This document shows positions 9,184 through 18,955 of a stretch of 64,000 bases of DNA, in pieces. A program made the translations under genes and the position numbers. The stretch covers positions 3,981,358 through 4,045,357 of the forward strand of contig NZ_LWCC02000005.1 in NCBI RefSeq assembly GCF_001642695.1. The letters are read 5' to 3'. Source of the DNA: Streptomyces chilikensis. Lineage in GTDB: Bacteria > Actinomycetota > Actinomycetes > Streptomycetales > Streptomycetaceae. Numbering within the stretch: position 1 is the first letter of the stretch; each line of letters starts with the position of its first letter. Below the pieces are notes generated by a model that saw nothing but the letters and a program-made list of their open reading frames with translations, was not told the DNA's origin and made no database searches.

Positions 9184-9472
9184 GGTCCTGCCCTCCCGCA
9201 CACGGTGGGATCGCTGGTGGCGCGGACGCACGGTCCCGAGGGCCGCCGCGGCGGCGCGAGGCGCGCGCCCGCGGTTCCCTTCGAGCTTCGCACCGTCGCC
9301 GGGACTCGTCCATCCGGGGGACGGCCGCCCCCGCGTCACCTGTCCGTGAGAAGGCCGTGGCCGGGCCGTGACCTGACCAGAGGGTGCCCCTCCTTCGGGG
9401 CGGGGAGCGCGTGGCTACGATGGGCCGGGCCGGTGGCCAGCAGGGGCGGCCGCCACGACCCTCGGGAAGGCC

Positions 9473-10117
9473 ATGCTGAACAAGTACGCGCGTGCATTCT
9501 TCACGCGTGTTCTCACACCGTTCGCCGCGTTTCTCATCCGCCACGGCGTCAGCCCCGACACGGTCACCGTGCTGGGAACCGCCGGAGTGGTCGCGGGCGC
9601 GCTGGTCCTCTTCCCGGTGGGCGAGTTCTTCTGGGGCACGATCGTCATCACCCTGTTCGTGTTCTCGGACCTGGTGGACGGCAACATGGCCCGGCAGCTC
9701 GGCCGTTCCAGCCGCTGGGGCGCCTTCCTCGACTCCACGCTGGACCGGGTCGCCGACGGCGCGGTCTTCGGCGGCATCGCCCTCTGGTACGCGGGCGGCG
9801 GCGACAGCGTGACGCTGTGCGCGGTGGCGATCTTCTGCCTGGCCAGCGGCCAGGTGGTCTCGTACACCAAGGCGCGCGGCGAGTCGATCGGCCTGCCGGT
9901 CGCGGTCAACGGGCTGGTGGAGCGTGCCGAGCGGCTGGTGGTCACGCTGGTGGCGGCCGGGCTCGCGGGGCTGCACGCCTTCGGGGTGCCGGGCGTCGAC
10001 GTGCTGCTCCCGGTCGCGCTGTGGATCGTCGCCGTGGGCAGCCTGGTCACGCTGGCGCAGCGGGTGGTCACGGTGCGCCGGGAGGCCGCCGAGGCGGATG
10101 CCGGGACCGTCTCGTGA
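9473..10117 (+). CDS. pgsA: Phosphatidylinositol phosphate synthase
   Basis: A 214-residue membrane enzyme of the CDP-alcohol phosphotransferase family. It joins CDP-diacylglycerol to inositol 1-phosphate, the first step toward phosphatidylinositol mannosides. The signature DxxDGxxARxxxxxxxxGxxxDxxxD is complete (DLVDGNMAR, then GAFLDSTLD, about 65-90), and several membrane helices follow. I prefer this to a phosphatidylglycerophosphate synthase because the next two genes are the acyltransferase and mannosyltransferase of the PIM pathway, as in mycobacteria. ATG 9473 follows GGGAAGG. The stop overlaps the next GTG. Confidence 0.9.
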   Translation: MLNKYARAFFTRVLTPFAAFLIRHGVSPDTVTVLGTAGVVAGALVLFPVGEFFWGTIVITLFVFSDLVDGNMARQLGRSSRWGAFLDSTLDRVADGAVFGGIALWYAGGGDSVTLCAVAIFCLASGQVVSYTKARGESIGLPVAVNGLVERAERLVVTLVAAGLAGLHAFGVPGVDVLLPVALWIVAVGSLVTLAQRVVTVRREAAEADAGTVS

Positions 10118-11040
10118 GCGGGCCGAAGGACAAGCTCGCCGCATCCCTCTACGGGCTCGGCTGGGCCACCGTGAAGAAGCTTCCCGAGCCGGCGGCCGTG
10201 CGCCTCGGCCGGACGATCGCCGACACCGCGTGGCGCCGGCGCGGCGCGGGCGTGCTGCGCCTGGAGCGGAACCTGGCCCGGGTGGTGCCCGACGCCACGC
10301 CGGAGCGGCTCGCCGAGCTGTCCCGGGCGGGCATGCGGTCCTACCTGCGGTACTGGATGGAGTCGTTCCGGCTGCCCTCCTGGAGCAGGGAGCGGATCGC
10401 CTCCGGGGTGGAGATGAGGGACGAGGACGTCCGCCTGCTCACCGACACCCTCGCCGCCGGGCGCGGGGTGGTACTCGCGCTGCCGCACATGGGCAACTGG
10501 GACCTGGCCGGAGCCTGGGTCACCACCCACCTGGGCATCCCGTTCACCACCGTCGCCGAGCGCCTGAAGCCCGAGACGCTCTACGACCGGTTCGTCGCCT
10601 ACCGCGAGGGCCTGGGCATGGAGGTGCTGCCGCACGACGGCGGCTCCGCCTTCGGGGCGCTGGCGCGGCGGCTGCGCAAGGGCGGCCTGGTCTGCCTGGT
10701 CGCCGACCGCGACCTGTCCGCCTCCGGGGTGGAGGTCGACTTCTTCGGCGAGAGGGCGCGGATGCCGGCCGGGCCGGCGCTGCTCGCCCAGCAGACCGGG
10801 GCGCTGCTGCTCCCGGCGACGCTCTGGTTCGACGACACCCCGGTGATGAAGGCGCGCCTCCACCCGCCGGTGGAGGTGCCCGCGGGCGGGACGCGGCCCG
10901 AGAGGTCCGCCGTGATGACGCAGCGCCTCGCCGACGCCTTCGCGTCCGGCATCGCCGAGCACCCGGAGGACTGGCACATGCTGCAGAGGCTGTGGCCCGC
11001 CGATCTGGACGACCGGCGGGGCGAGGGGGAGAGTGCATGA
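10114..11040 (+). CDS. Phosphatidylinositol mannoside acyltransferase
   Basis: A 308-residue member of the LpxL/HtrB lysophospholipid acyltransferase family with the catalytic HX4D motif HMGNWD (about 127-132). By position and family it corresponds to mycobacterial PatA (Rv2611c), which acylates the 2-linked mannose of PIM at the inner face of the membrane. It is often mislabelled as lipid A lauroyl acyltransferase, but a Gram-positive has no lipid A. GTG 10114 overlaps the pgsA stop (GTGA), and its own stop overlaps the pimA ATG, so all three genes are translationally coupled. Acyl-chain specificity cannot be read from the sequence. Confidence 0.88.
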   Translation: MSGPKDKLAASLYGLGWATVKKLPEPAAVRLGRTIADTAWRRRGAGVLRLERNLARVVPDATPERLAELSRAGMRSYLRYWMESFRLPSWSRERIASGVEMRDEDVRLLTDTLAAGRGVVLALPHMGNWDLAGAWVTTHLGIPFTTVAERLKPETLYDRFVAYREGLGMEVLPHDGGSAFGALARRLRKGGLVCLVADRDLSASGVEVDFFGERARMPAGPALLAQQTGALLLPATLWFDDTPVMKARLHPPVEVPAGGTRPERSAVMTQRLADAFASGIAEHPEDWHMLQRLWPADLDDRRGEGESA

Positions 11041-12200
11041 GGATCGGCATCGTCTGCCCGTACTCCTGGGACGTGCCGGGCGGCGTCCAGTTCCACATCC
11101 GCGACCTGGCGGAGTACTTCGTGCGCCAGGGCCACGAGGTGTCCGTGCTGGCCCCGGCCGACGACGACACCCCGCTGCCGCCCTACGTGGTCTCCGCCGG
11201 GCGCGCGGTACCGGTGCCGTACAACGGTTCGGTGGCGCGGCTCAACTTCGGGTTCCTCTCCGCGGCGCGGGTGCGGCGCTGGCTGCACGACGGGGCGTTC
11301 GACGTCATCCACATCCACGAGCCGGCCTCGCCCTCGCTGGGCCTGCTCGCCTGCTGGGCGGCCTCGGGCCCGATCGTGGCGACCTTCCACACCTCCAACC
11401 CGCGGTCCCGGGCGATGATCGCCGCCTACTCGATCCTCCAGGCCGCGCTGGAGAAGATCAGCGCGCGGATCGCGGTGAGCGAGTACGCCCGGCGCACGCT
11501 GGTGGAGCACCTCGGCGGTGACGCGGTGGTCATCCCCAACGGCGTCGACGTCGACTTCTTCGCCGAGGCCGAACCGGAGCCGCGGTGGCAGGGCGGGACC
11601 ATCGGGTTCATAGGGCGGATCGACGAGCCGCGCAAGGGCCTGCCGGTGCTGATGCGGGCCCTGCCGAGGATCCTGGAGGCCCGGCCGGAGACCCGGCTGC
11701 TGGTCGCGGGGCGCGGCGACGAGGAGGAGGCGGTCGCCTCGCTCCCCGAGGAACTGCGGTCCCGGGTGGAGTTCCTCGGCATGGTCAGCGACGAGGAGAA
11801 GGCGCGGCTGCTGCGGTCGGTGGACCTGTACGTGGCGCCCAACACGGGCGGGGAGAGCTTCGGCATCATCCTGGTCGAGGCGCTCTCGGCGGGCGCGCCG
11901 GTGCTCGCCTCGGACCTGGACGCGTTCGCCCAGGTGCTGGACCAGGGGACGGCGGGGGAGCTGTTCGCCAACGAGGACGCGGACGCGCTGGCCGCGGCGG
12001 CGATCCGGCTGCTCGGCGACCCCGCGCGGCGGGCGGAGCTGCGGGAGCGGGGCAGCGCGCACGTCCGGCGGTTCGACTGGGCGACGGTCGGGGCCGACAT
12101 CATGTCCGTCTACGAGACGGTGACCGCGGGGGCGGCGGCGGTGGCCGCCGACGACCGCGCCACGGGACTGCGGGCCCGGCTGGGCCTCGCCCGCGACTGA
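11037..12200 (+). CDS. pimA: Phosphatidylinositol alpha-mannosyltransferase
   Basis: A 387-residue GT-B fold, GT4-family glycosyltransferase that uses GDP-mannose to add the first mannose to phosphatidylinositol on the cytoplasmic side of the membrane. Visible features are the N-terminal GGVQFHIRDLAEYF region, the sugar-nucleotide contact GRIDEPRKG near 190-200, and the EX7E-type GESFGIILVEAL near 275. The ATG overlaps the preceding stop (ATGA). Position in a pgsA-acyltransferase-mannosyltransferase operon supports PimA over a generic GT4 enzyme. The last 20 residues are Ala-rich and variable-looking. Confidence 0.9.
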   Translation: MRIGIVCPYSWDVPGGVQFHIRDLAEYFVRQGHEVSVLAPADDDTPLPPYVVSAGRAVPVPYNGSVARLNFGFLSAARVRRWLHDGAFDVIHIHEPASPSLGLLACWAASGPIVATFHTSNPRSRAMIAAYSILQAALEKISARIAVSEYARRTLVEHLGGDAVVIPNGVDVDFFAEAEPEPRWQGGTIGFIGRIDEPRKGLPVLMRALPRILEARPETRLLVAGRGDEEEAVASLPEELRSRVEFLGMVSDEEKARLLRSVDLYVAPNTGGESFGIILVEALSAGAPVLASDLDAFAQVLDQGTAGELFANEDADALAAAAIRLLGDPARRAELRERGSAHVRRFDWATVGADIMSVYETVTAGAAAVAADDRATGLRARLGLARD

Positions 12201-12433
12201 CCCCTCCCGCGGCGGCCGCACCGCGGCGGCCGCCCCGGGGTGCGGTCCCGCCGCGGTGGCCGCCCGCCGTCGGGTCCGCCGCGGTGGCCGCCAGCGCGGT
12301 GCGTGAGCCCCCGCAGGTGGCCGAGCCGTGGTGGAGCGTGTCGCCGGGGTGGTGTGCGGGGGAGCTCCCCGCCGCCGCGGCGGACGGATGCCCGGTGGTG
12401 ACCGGTCCGCGCGGGCGCCCGTGGCGGGCCGGA
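12201..12433. other. GC-rich spacer with short internal repeats
   Basis: CGCGGCGGCCGC occurs at 12208-12219 and 12222-12233. GCCGCGGTGGCCGCC occurs at 12250-12264 and 12278-12292. These could form a terminator for the pgsA operon, but no single long hairpin stands out. No convincing gene is present. Confidence 0.5.
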
Positions 12434-12439
12434 TACGCT
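12434..12439 (+). promoter_or_regulatory. -10 element for a probable leaderless gene
   Basis: TACGCT (TANNNT) ends seven bases before the GTG at 12446, so transcription would begin at the start codon. No ribosome binding site is visible in between. Confidence 0.45.
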
Positions 12440-12445
12440 TCCGCG

Positions 12446-12988
12446 GTGACCGCAACGCTGATCTGGATCCTCGTCGCCCTCATCGCGATCGGGCTGTACC
12501 TGAGCTGGACCGCGGGCCGGCTCGACCGGCTGCACGCCCGGATCGACGCCGCCCGCGCCGCCCTGGACGCCCAGCTGCTGCGCCGCGCCTCCGTCGCCCA
12601 GGAGCTCGCCACCGCCGGCGTGCTCGACCCCGCCGCCTCGATCGTGCTGTACGAGGCAGCCCACGGGGCCCGGCAGGCCGAGGAGGAGCACCGGGAGATC
12701 GCCGAGAGTGAGCTGAGCCAGGCGTTGCGCGCGGTCTTCGCCGAGGCGCAGCAGGTCGAGGGCGTCCGCGAGGCCCACGGCGGCGAGGAGGCGGTGCGCG
12801 AACTGGCCGAGGCGGTGCGCCGCGTCCCGATGGCCCGCCGGTTCCACAACGACGCCGTCCGCGCCGCCCGCGCCCTGCGCCGGCACCGCAAGGTCCGCTG
12901 GTTCCGGCTGGCCGGCCACGCCCCGTTCCCGATGGCGTTCGAGATGGACGACGAGGCCCCCGCCGCCCTCGTGGAGCGCGTGTCCTGA
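12446..12988 (+). CDS. Small membrane-anchored coiled-coil protein, unknown
   Basis: A 180-residue protein with one N-terminal membrane helix (LIWILVALIAIGLYLSW). A long Ala/Glu/Arg helical region follows, likely a coiled coil (RLDRLHARIDAARAALDAQL onward). The order, a membrane helix then helices with RxxxLDAQLxRR, is reminiscent of LemA-type proteins, but the match is too weak to name it. The GTG start directly follows the hydrophobic-segment-coding promoter region and lacks a ribosome binding site, suggesting a leaderless mRNA. It is separated from pdxS by 151 bases without a clear terminator. Confidence 0.75.
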   Translation: MTATLIWILVALIAIGLYLSWTAGRLDRLHARIDAARAALDAQLLRRASVAQELATAGVLDPAASIVLYEAAHGARQAEEEHREIAESELSQALRAVFAEAQQVEGVREAHGGEEAVRELAEAVRRVPMARRFHNDAVRAARALRRHRKVRWFRLAGHAPFPMAFEMDDEAPAALVERVS

Positions 12989-13139
12989 TCACATGAGCCG
13001 CCCGCCGCTCCCCGGGCAGGCCACGGTCTGCGCATTGGCTCTTGTCCCGGGCCCGCTCCGCGGCGTTTCCTCACAGGGACGCGGGGATCCGGTCCCCGTG
13101 TCGTCACACCACCCCTTCGTACCCCTGTGAGGCATGCTC

Positions 13140-14041
<902 letters not shown>

Positions 14042-14045
<4 letters not shown>

Positions 14046-14668
14046 CGGCGCAGATGCCGGAGCACCACCGTCCCGTGATCGGCGTCCTGGCCCTCCAGGG
14101 CGACGTCCGGGAGCACCTCGCGGCGCTGGCCGAGGCCGGCGCCGCGGCGGTCACGGTCCGCCGCCCCGAGGAACTGGCCGCCGTGGACGGCCTGGTCGTT
14201 CCCGGGGGCGAGTCGACCGTGATCTCCAAGCTGGCCGAACTGTTCGGGCTGCTGGAGCCGCTGCGCGAGCGGGTCCGCGCCGGCATGCCGGTCTACGGGA
14301 CCTGCGCCGGAATGATCCTGCTCGCCGACCGGATCGCCGATCCGCGCTCCGGCCAGCAGAGCATCGGCGGCATCGACATGACCGTGCGCCGCAACGCCTT
14401 CGGGCGGCAGAACGAGTCGTTCGAGGCGGTCCTCGACGTGACCGGCGTGGTGGGCGACCCTGTGGTGGGAGTGTTCATCCGCGCGCCCCTGGCGGAGTCG
14501 GTCGGGGAGGGCGTGGAGGTGCTCGCCCGGCACGAGGGCGCCGTGGTCGCCGTGCGCCAGGGCAACGCCCTGGCCACCGCCTTCCACCCGGAGCTCACCG
14601 GCGACAGCCGGGTGCACGCGCTCTTCACCGAGATGGTGAGGGAGAGGCGGACGGCGGGAGCCTTGTAG
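14042..14668 (+). CDS. pdxT: Pyridoxal 5'-phosphate synthase glutaminase subunit
   Basis: A 208-residue class I-like glutaminase that hydrolyses glutamine and channels ammonia to PdxS. The GGES loop, the nucleophile Cys in GTCAGM, and the His-Glu pair in FHPELTGD form the expected triad. GTG 14042 overlaps the pdxS stop and is the coupled start. ATG 14054, four codons later, is an equally plausible beginning because homologues often start just before [11 protein letters not shown]. The stop TAG forms part of a TAGGAT hexamer that may be the -10 of yebC. Confidence 0.95.
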
Positions 14669-14716
14669 GATCTCTGCCGTTCGTACGGAGATGGGTTACG
14701 CGAAGGAGACAGGCAG

Positions 14717-15469
14717 ATGTCCGGCCACTCTAAATGGGCCACGACGAAGCACAAGAAGGCCGTCATCGACGCCAAGCGCGGCAAGCTCTTCGCGAAGCTG
14801 ATCAAGAACATCGAGGTCGCTGCGCGGACCGGCGGCGCCGACCCGGACGGCAACCCGACGCTGTACGACGCCATCCAGAAGGCGAAGAAGTCGTCGGTCC
14901 CCAACAAGAACATCGACTCGGCGGTCAAGCGCGGCGGCGGCCTCGAGGCCGGCGGCGTCGACTACGAGACGATCATGTACGAGGGCTACGGCCCGAACGG
15001 CGTCGCGGTGCTCATCGAGTGCCTCACCGACAACCGCAACCGCGCCGCCTCCGACGTGCGGGTCGCCATGACCCGCAACGGCGGCTCGATGGCCGACCCC
15101 GGTTCGGTGTCGTACCTGTTCAACCGCAAGGGCGTGGTGATCGTCCCCAAGGGCGAGCTGACCGAGGACGACGTCCTCGGCGCCGTCCTGGACGCGGGCG
15201 CCGAGGAGGTCAACGACCTCGGCGAGACCTTCGAGGTCATCAGCGAGGCCACCGACCTGGTCGCGGTCCGCACCGCTCTCCAGGACGCCGGCATCGACTA
15301 CGACTCGGCCGACGCCAACTTCGTCCCGACCATGCAGGTCGAGCTGGACGAGGAGGGCGCGCGCAAGATCTTCAAGCTGATCGACGCGCTCGAGGACAGC
15401 GACGACGTGCAGAACGTCTACGCCAACTTCGACGTCTCCGACGAGGTCATGGAGAAGGTCGACGCCTGA
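14717..15469 (+). CDS. yebC: YebC/PmpR family transcriptional regulator or translation factor
   Basis: A 250-residue cytosolic protein of the YebC/PmpR/TACO1 family. It has the conserved N-terminus [13 protein letters not shown] and the usual three-domain length. Some members bind promoter DNA; others, including TACO1, help ribosomes through proline-rich stretches, so the role here is uncertain. ATG follows AAGGAGA, the best ribosome site in this stretch. As in many bacteria, the gene directly precedes ruvCAB, though a very strong hairpin separates them here. TAGGAT at 14666-14671 may be its -10. Confidence 0.93.
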   Translation: MSGHSKWATTKHKKAVIDAKRGKLFAKLIKNIEVAARTGGADPDGNPTLYDAIQKAKKSSVPNKNIDSAVKRGGGLEAGGVDYETIMYEGYGPNGVAVLIECLTDNRNRAASDVRVAMTRNGGSMADPGSVSYLFNRKGVVIVPKGELTEDDVLGAVLDAGAEEVNDLGETFEVISEATDLVAVRTALQDAGIDYDSADANFVPTMQVELDEEGARKIFKLIDALEDSDDVQNVYANFDVSDEVMEKVDA

Positions 15470-15547
15470 TCGCGGCGTTCGGCCGGAACGGCGCGTGACC
15501 GGTGCGGCGCGTGACCGGTGCCGCGCCCGGTCGGCGGCATCACGTGC

Positions 15548-15591
15548 GACGGCGGGCCGGCGGGACGGACACGTCCCGCCGGCCCGCCGTC
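15548..15591 (+). terminator. Strong hairpin terminator after yebC
   Basis: A perfect 19-bp stem (15548-15566 with 15573-15591) closes on the loop GGACAC. It starts 79 bases after the yebC stop and ends 91 bases before ruvC, so ruvCAB probably has its own promoter. Confidence 0.85.
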
Positions 15592-15681
15592 CGCTTCAGG
15601 GGTCCTGTCGGTGCCGCGCGATAGCCTTCCTGCCTGCGGGAACAGGTGAACGAACGCTTGACGAGCCGGGAGGCGAACGCT

Positions 15682-16476
15682 GTGCGGGTACTGGGGGTGG
15701 ACCCGGGACTGACCCGGTGCGGCGTCGGCGTGGTCGAGGGAGTGGCCGGGCGGCCGCTGACCATGCGCGGCGTCGGCGTCGTCCGCACGCCCACGGACGC
15801 CGAGCCCGCACTGCGGCTGGTCGCCCTGGAACAGGGGCTGGAGCAGTGGCTGGACGAGTACCGGCCGGAGTTCGTCGCCGTGGAACGGGTCTTCGCCCAG
15901 CACAACGTCCGCACCGTGATGGGCACCGCGCAGGCCAGCGCCGTCGCCATGGTCTGCGCGGCCCGGCGCGGCATCCCGGTCGCGCTGCACACCCCCAGTG
16001 AGGTCAAGGCCGCCGTCACCGGCAGCGGCCGGGCCGACAAGGCGCAGGTGGGAGCCATGGTGACGCGCCTGCTGAGGCTGGACGCCCCGCCGAAGCCGGC
16101 CGACGCGGCGGACGCGCTGGCCCTGGCCATCTGCCACATCTGGCGGGCGCCGGCGCAGAACCGCCTGCAGGTCGCGGTGGCCCGGCAGGCGCTGAGGAAC
16201 CAGCACACCACGCGTACCCTCGGCCGTCCCCGGCCGGCGAAGGCCAGGCCCCCGGAGGCGTCGCCCGCCGCCGGCCCCGGACCCACCGGACCCGCGCCCG
16301 AACCCGCGCCCCCCGAGGCCGAGCGCCCCGCGCGGACCGACACCCCGCGGACCGACACCCCGCGGACCGACACCCCGCGGACCGACACGCCGCGGACCGA
16401 CACCGCACAGGCCGACACCCCGCCGGACGCCTCCCCGCAGGCCGGCTCCCAGCGACAGAAAGGGCGCCCGTCATGA
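15682..16476 (+). CDS. ruvC: Crossover junction endodeoxyribonuclease RuvC
   Basis: A Holliday-junction resolvase of 264 residues that acts with RuvAB. The RNase H-like acidic site is visible: GVDPG at the N-terminus, VERVF near 70, and PADAADALA near 135. The core ends around residue 175; RuvC is usually 170-190 residues, so about 85 residues are extra. This tail is Pro/Ala-rich and contains six 15-bp repeats encoding PRTDT-like units (217-246). GTG 15682 is chosen because it follows GGGAGG at 15668-15673 and gives the family N-terminus VRVLGVDPG. The stop overlaps the ruvA ATG. Confidence 0.95.
   Translation: MRVLGVDPGLTRCGVGVVEGVAGRPLTMRGVGVVRTPTDAEPALRLVALEQGLEQWLDEYRPEFVAVERVFAQHNVRTVMGTAQASAVAMVCAARRGIPVALHTPSEVKAAVTGSGRADKAQVGAMVTRLLRLDAPPKPADAADALALAICHIWRAPAQNRLQVAVARQALRNQHTTRTLGRPRPAKARPPEASPAAGPGPTGPAPEPAPPEAERPARTDTPRTDTPRTDTPRTDTPRTDTAQADTPPDASPQAGSQRQKGRPS
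16331..16420 (+). repeat. 15-bp tandem repeat inside ruvC
   Basis: Five near-identical copies of a 15-base unit (CGCGGACCGACACCC) start at 16331, 16346, 16361, 16376 and 16391. A diverged sixth is at 16406-16420. The unit length is a multiple of three, so copy changes would preserve the frame. Confidence 0.95.
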
Positions 16477-17084
16477 TCGCCTTCGTGAGCGGCCCGGTCG
16501 CCGCCCTCGCCCCGGACTCCGCCGTGGTCGAGGTGGGCGGGATCGGCATCGCCGTCCAGTGCACCCCCACCACCCTCGCCACCCTCCGCCAGGGGGAGGC
16601 CGCCCGGCTGGCCACCTCCCTGGTCGTCCGCGAGGACTCGCTGACCCTCTACGGATTCGCCGACGACGACGAGCGGCAGGTGTTCGAGCTGCTCCAGACC
16701 GCCAGCGGCGTCGGCCCCCGGCTCGCCCAGGCCATGCTGGCCGTGCACACCCCCGACGCGCTGCGCCTGGCGGTGTCCTCCGGTGACGAGAAGGCGCTGA
16801 CCGCCGTCCCCGGCATCGGGAAGAAGGGCGCCCAGAAGCTGCTGCTGGAGCTCAAGGACCGCCTCGGCGAGCCCGTCGGCTCCGCCCGCCCCGCCACCGC
16901 CCTCGCCGCCCGCCCGGCCGGCTGGCGCGACCAGCTGCACGCCGCGCTGGTCGGCCTCGGCTACCCGGCCCGCGAGGCCGACGAGGCCGTCGAGGCGGTC
17001 GCCCCGCAGGCCGAGGCGGAGACCGACCCGCAGGTCGGACGCCTGCTGAAGGCGGCGCTGCAGACCCTCAACCGAGCCCGCTAG
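16473..17084 (+). CDS. ruvA: Holliday junction branch migration protein RuvA
   Basis: A 203-residue junction-binding subunit that tetramerises on four-way junctions and recruits RuvB. The N-terminal OB fold begins [12 protein letters not shown]. Tandem helix-hairpin-helix motifs follow ([14 protein letters not shown] and [13 protein letters not shown]), and a C-terminal helical domain that contacts RuvB ([21 protein letters not shown]) ends the protein. The ATG overlaps the ruvC stop, with GAAAGGGCG just upstream. The length is typical. Confidence 0.97.
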   Translation: MIAFVSGPVAALAPDSAVVEVGGIGIAVQCTPTTLATLRQGEAARLATSLVVREDSLTLYGFADDDERQVFELLQTASGVGPRLAQAMLAVHTPDALRLAVSSGDEKALTAVPGIGKKGAQKLLLELKDRLGEPVGSARPATALAARPAGWRDQLHAALVGLGYPAREADEAVEAVAPQAEAETDPQVGRLLKAALQTLNRAR

Positions 17085-17093
17085 GAGACCCTG

Positions 17094-18194
<1,101 letters not shown>

Positions 18195-18252
18195 CGGCGC
18201 GTGACGGCAGGTAAAGCTCGCTACGGAAGGAACCCCGGTGACATGCTGGGCG

Positions 18253-18282
18253 TTGTTCCATCTGCGCGGGCTCGCTTAGACT
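18253..18282 (+). promoter_or_regulatory. Promoter of yajC-secD-secF
   Basis: TTGTTC (18253-18258) and TAGACT (18277-18282) are separated by 18 bases, a good Streptomyces vegetative promoter. Transcription would start near 18289, about 80 bases before yajC. Confidence 0.5.
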
Positions 18283-18371
18283 CCGCCGATGCCGCCCCTG
18301 CGGGGCGGCGCTCCGACACCCCCGTCAACAGGCCGCTCACCATCGCGGTCGTGCGAAGGAACTCCCGTCCC

Positions 18372-18812
18372 GTGGATATCTTGACCCTTTTCCCCATCAT
18401 CATTCTCATCGGGTTCATGTTCGTGATGACCCGCTCGGCCAAGAAGAAGCAGCAGCAGGCCGCCGAGATGCGGGACTCGATGCAGCCCGGCACCGGCGTC
18501 CGGACGATCGGGGGCATGTACGCCACGGTCAAGGAGGTCAACGACGAGACCGTCCTGCTCGACGCCGGTCCCGGCGTGGAACTGCTCTTCGCCAAGAACG
18601 CCATCGGTGCCGTCCTCACCGATGACGAGTACAACCGCATCGTGCACGGCATCGAGGCCGAGCTGCAGGGCGACGTCGTTCCCGACGACGCCTCCTCCCT
18701 CACCGACGCCGACGACGCGGACGCCGGTGCCGCCGCCGACGGCAGGACCGTCGACCTCGGCAAGACGGAGGACGCGCCCAGGAAGACCGACGGCGAGTCC
18801 GACGCCAAGTAG
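18372..18812 (+). CDS. yajC: Sec translocase accessory protein YajC
   Basis: A 146-residue single-pass membrane protein that associates with SecDF and the SecYEG channel. The N-terminal helix LFPIIILIGFMFVMTRSAKKK is followed by a small cytoplasmic domain (GTGVRTIGGMYATVKEV) and an acidic Asp/Ala-rich tail. GTG 18372 is chosen because it starts directly before the membrane helix and follows AAGGA at 18356-18360. A longer frame from 18201 would add an implausible soluble leader crossing the promoter. It is first in the yajC-secD-secF operon. Confidence 0.92.
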   Translation: MDILTLFPIIILIGFMFVMTRSAKKKQQQAAEMRDSMQPGTGVRTIGGMYATVKEVNDETVLLDAGPGVELLFAKNAIGAVLTDDEYNRIVHGIEAELQGDVVPDDASSLTDADDADAGAAADGRTVDLGKTEDAPRKTDGESDAK

Positions 18813-18955
18813 GCACGCTCCGGCGTGGGGGGTGACCGGTCGCGCCCCGCGCACCCCGGGGGGGAACGCCCGCGTTCCGTACGGGGTCCGAACTTGTCAT
18901 GGCCGCCCGCCGGCCCCAGAGGTGCGTGCGGCGGCCCGAGAGGGAGTACGAGAAG

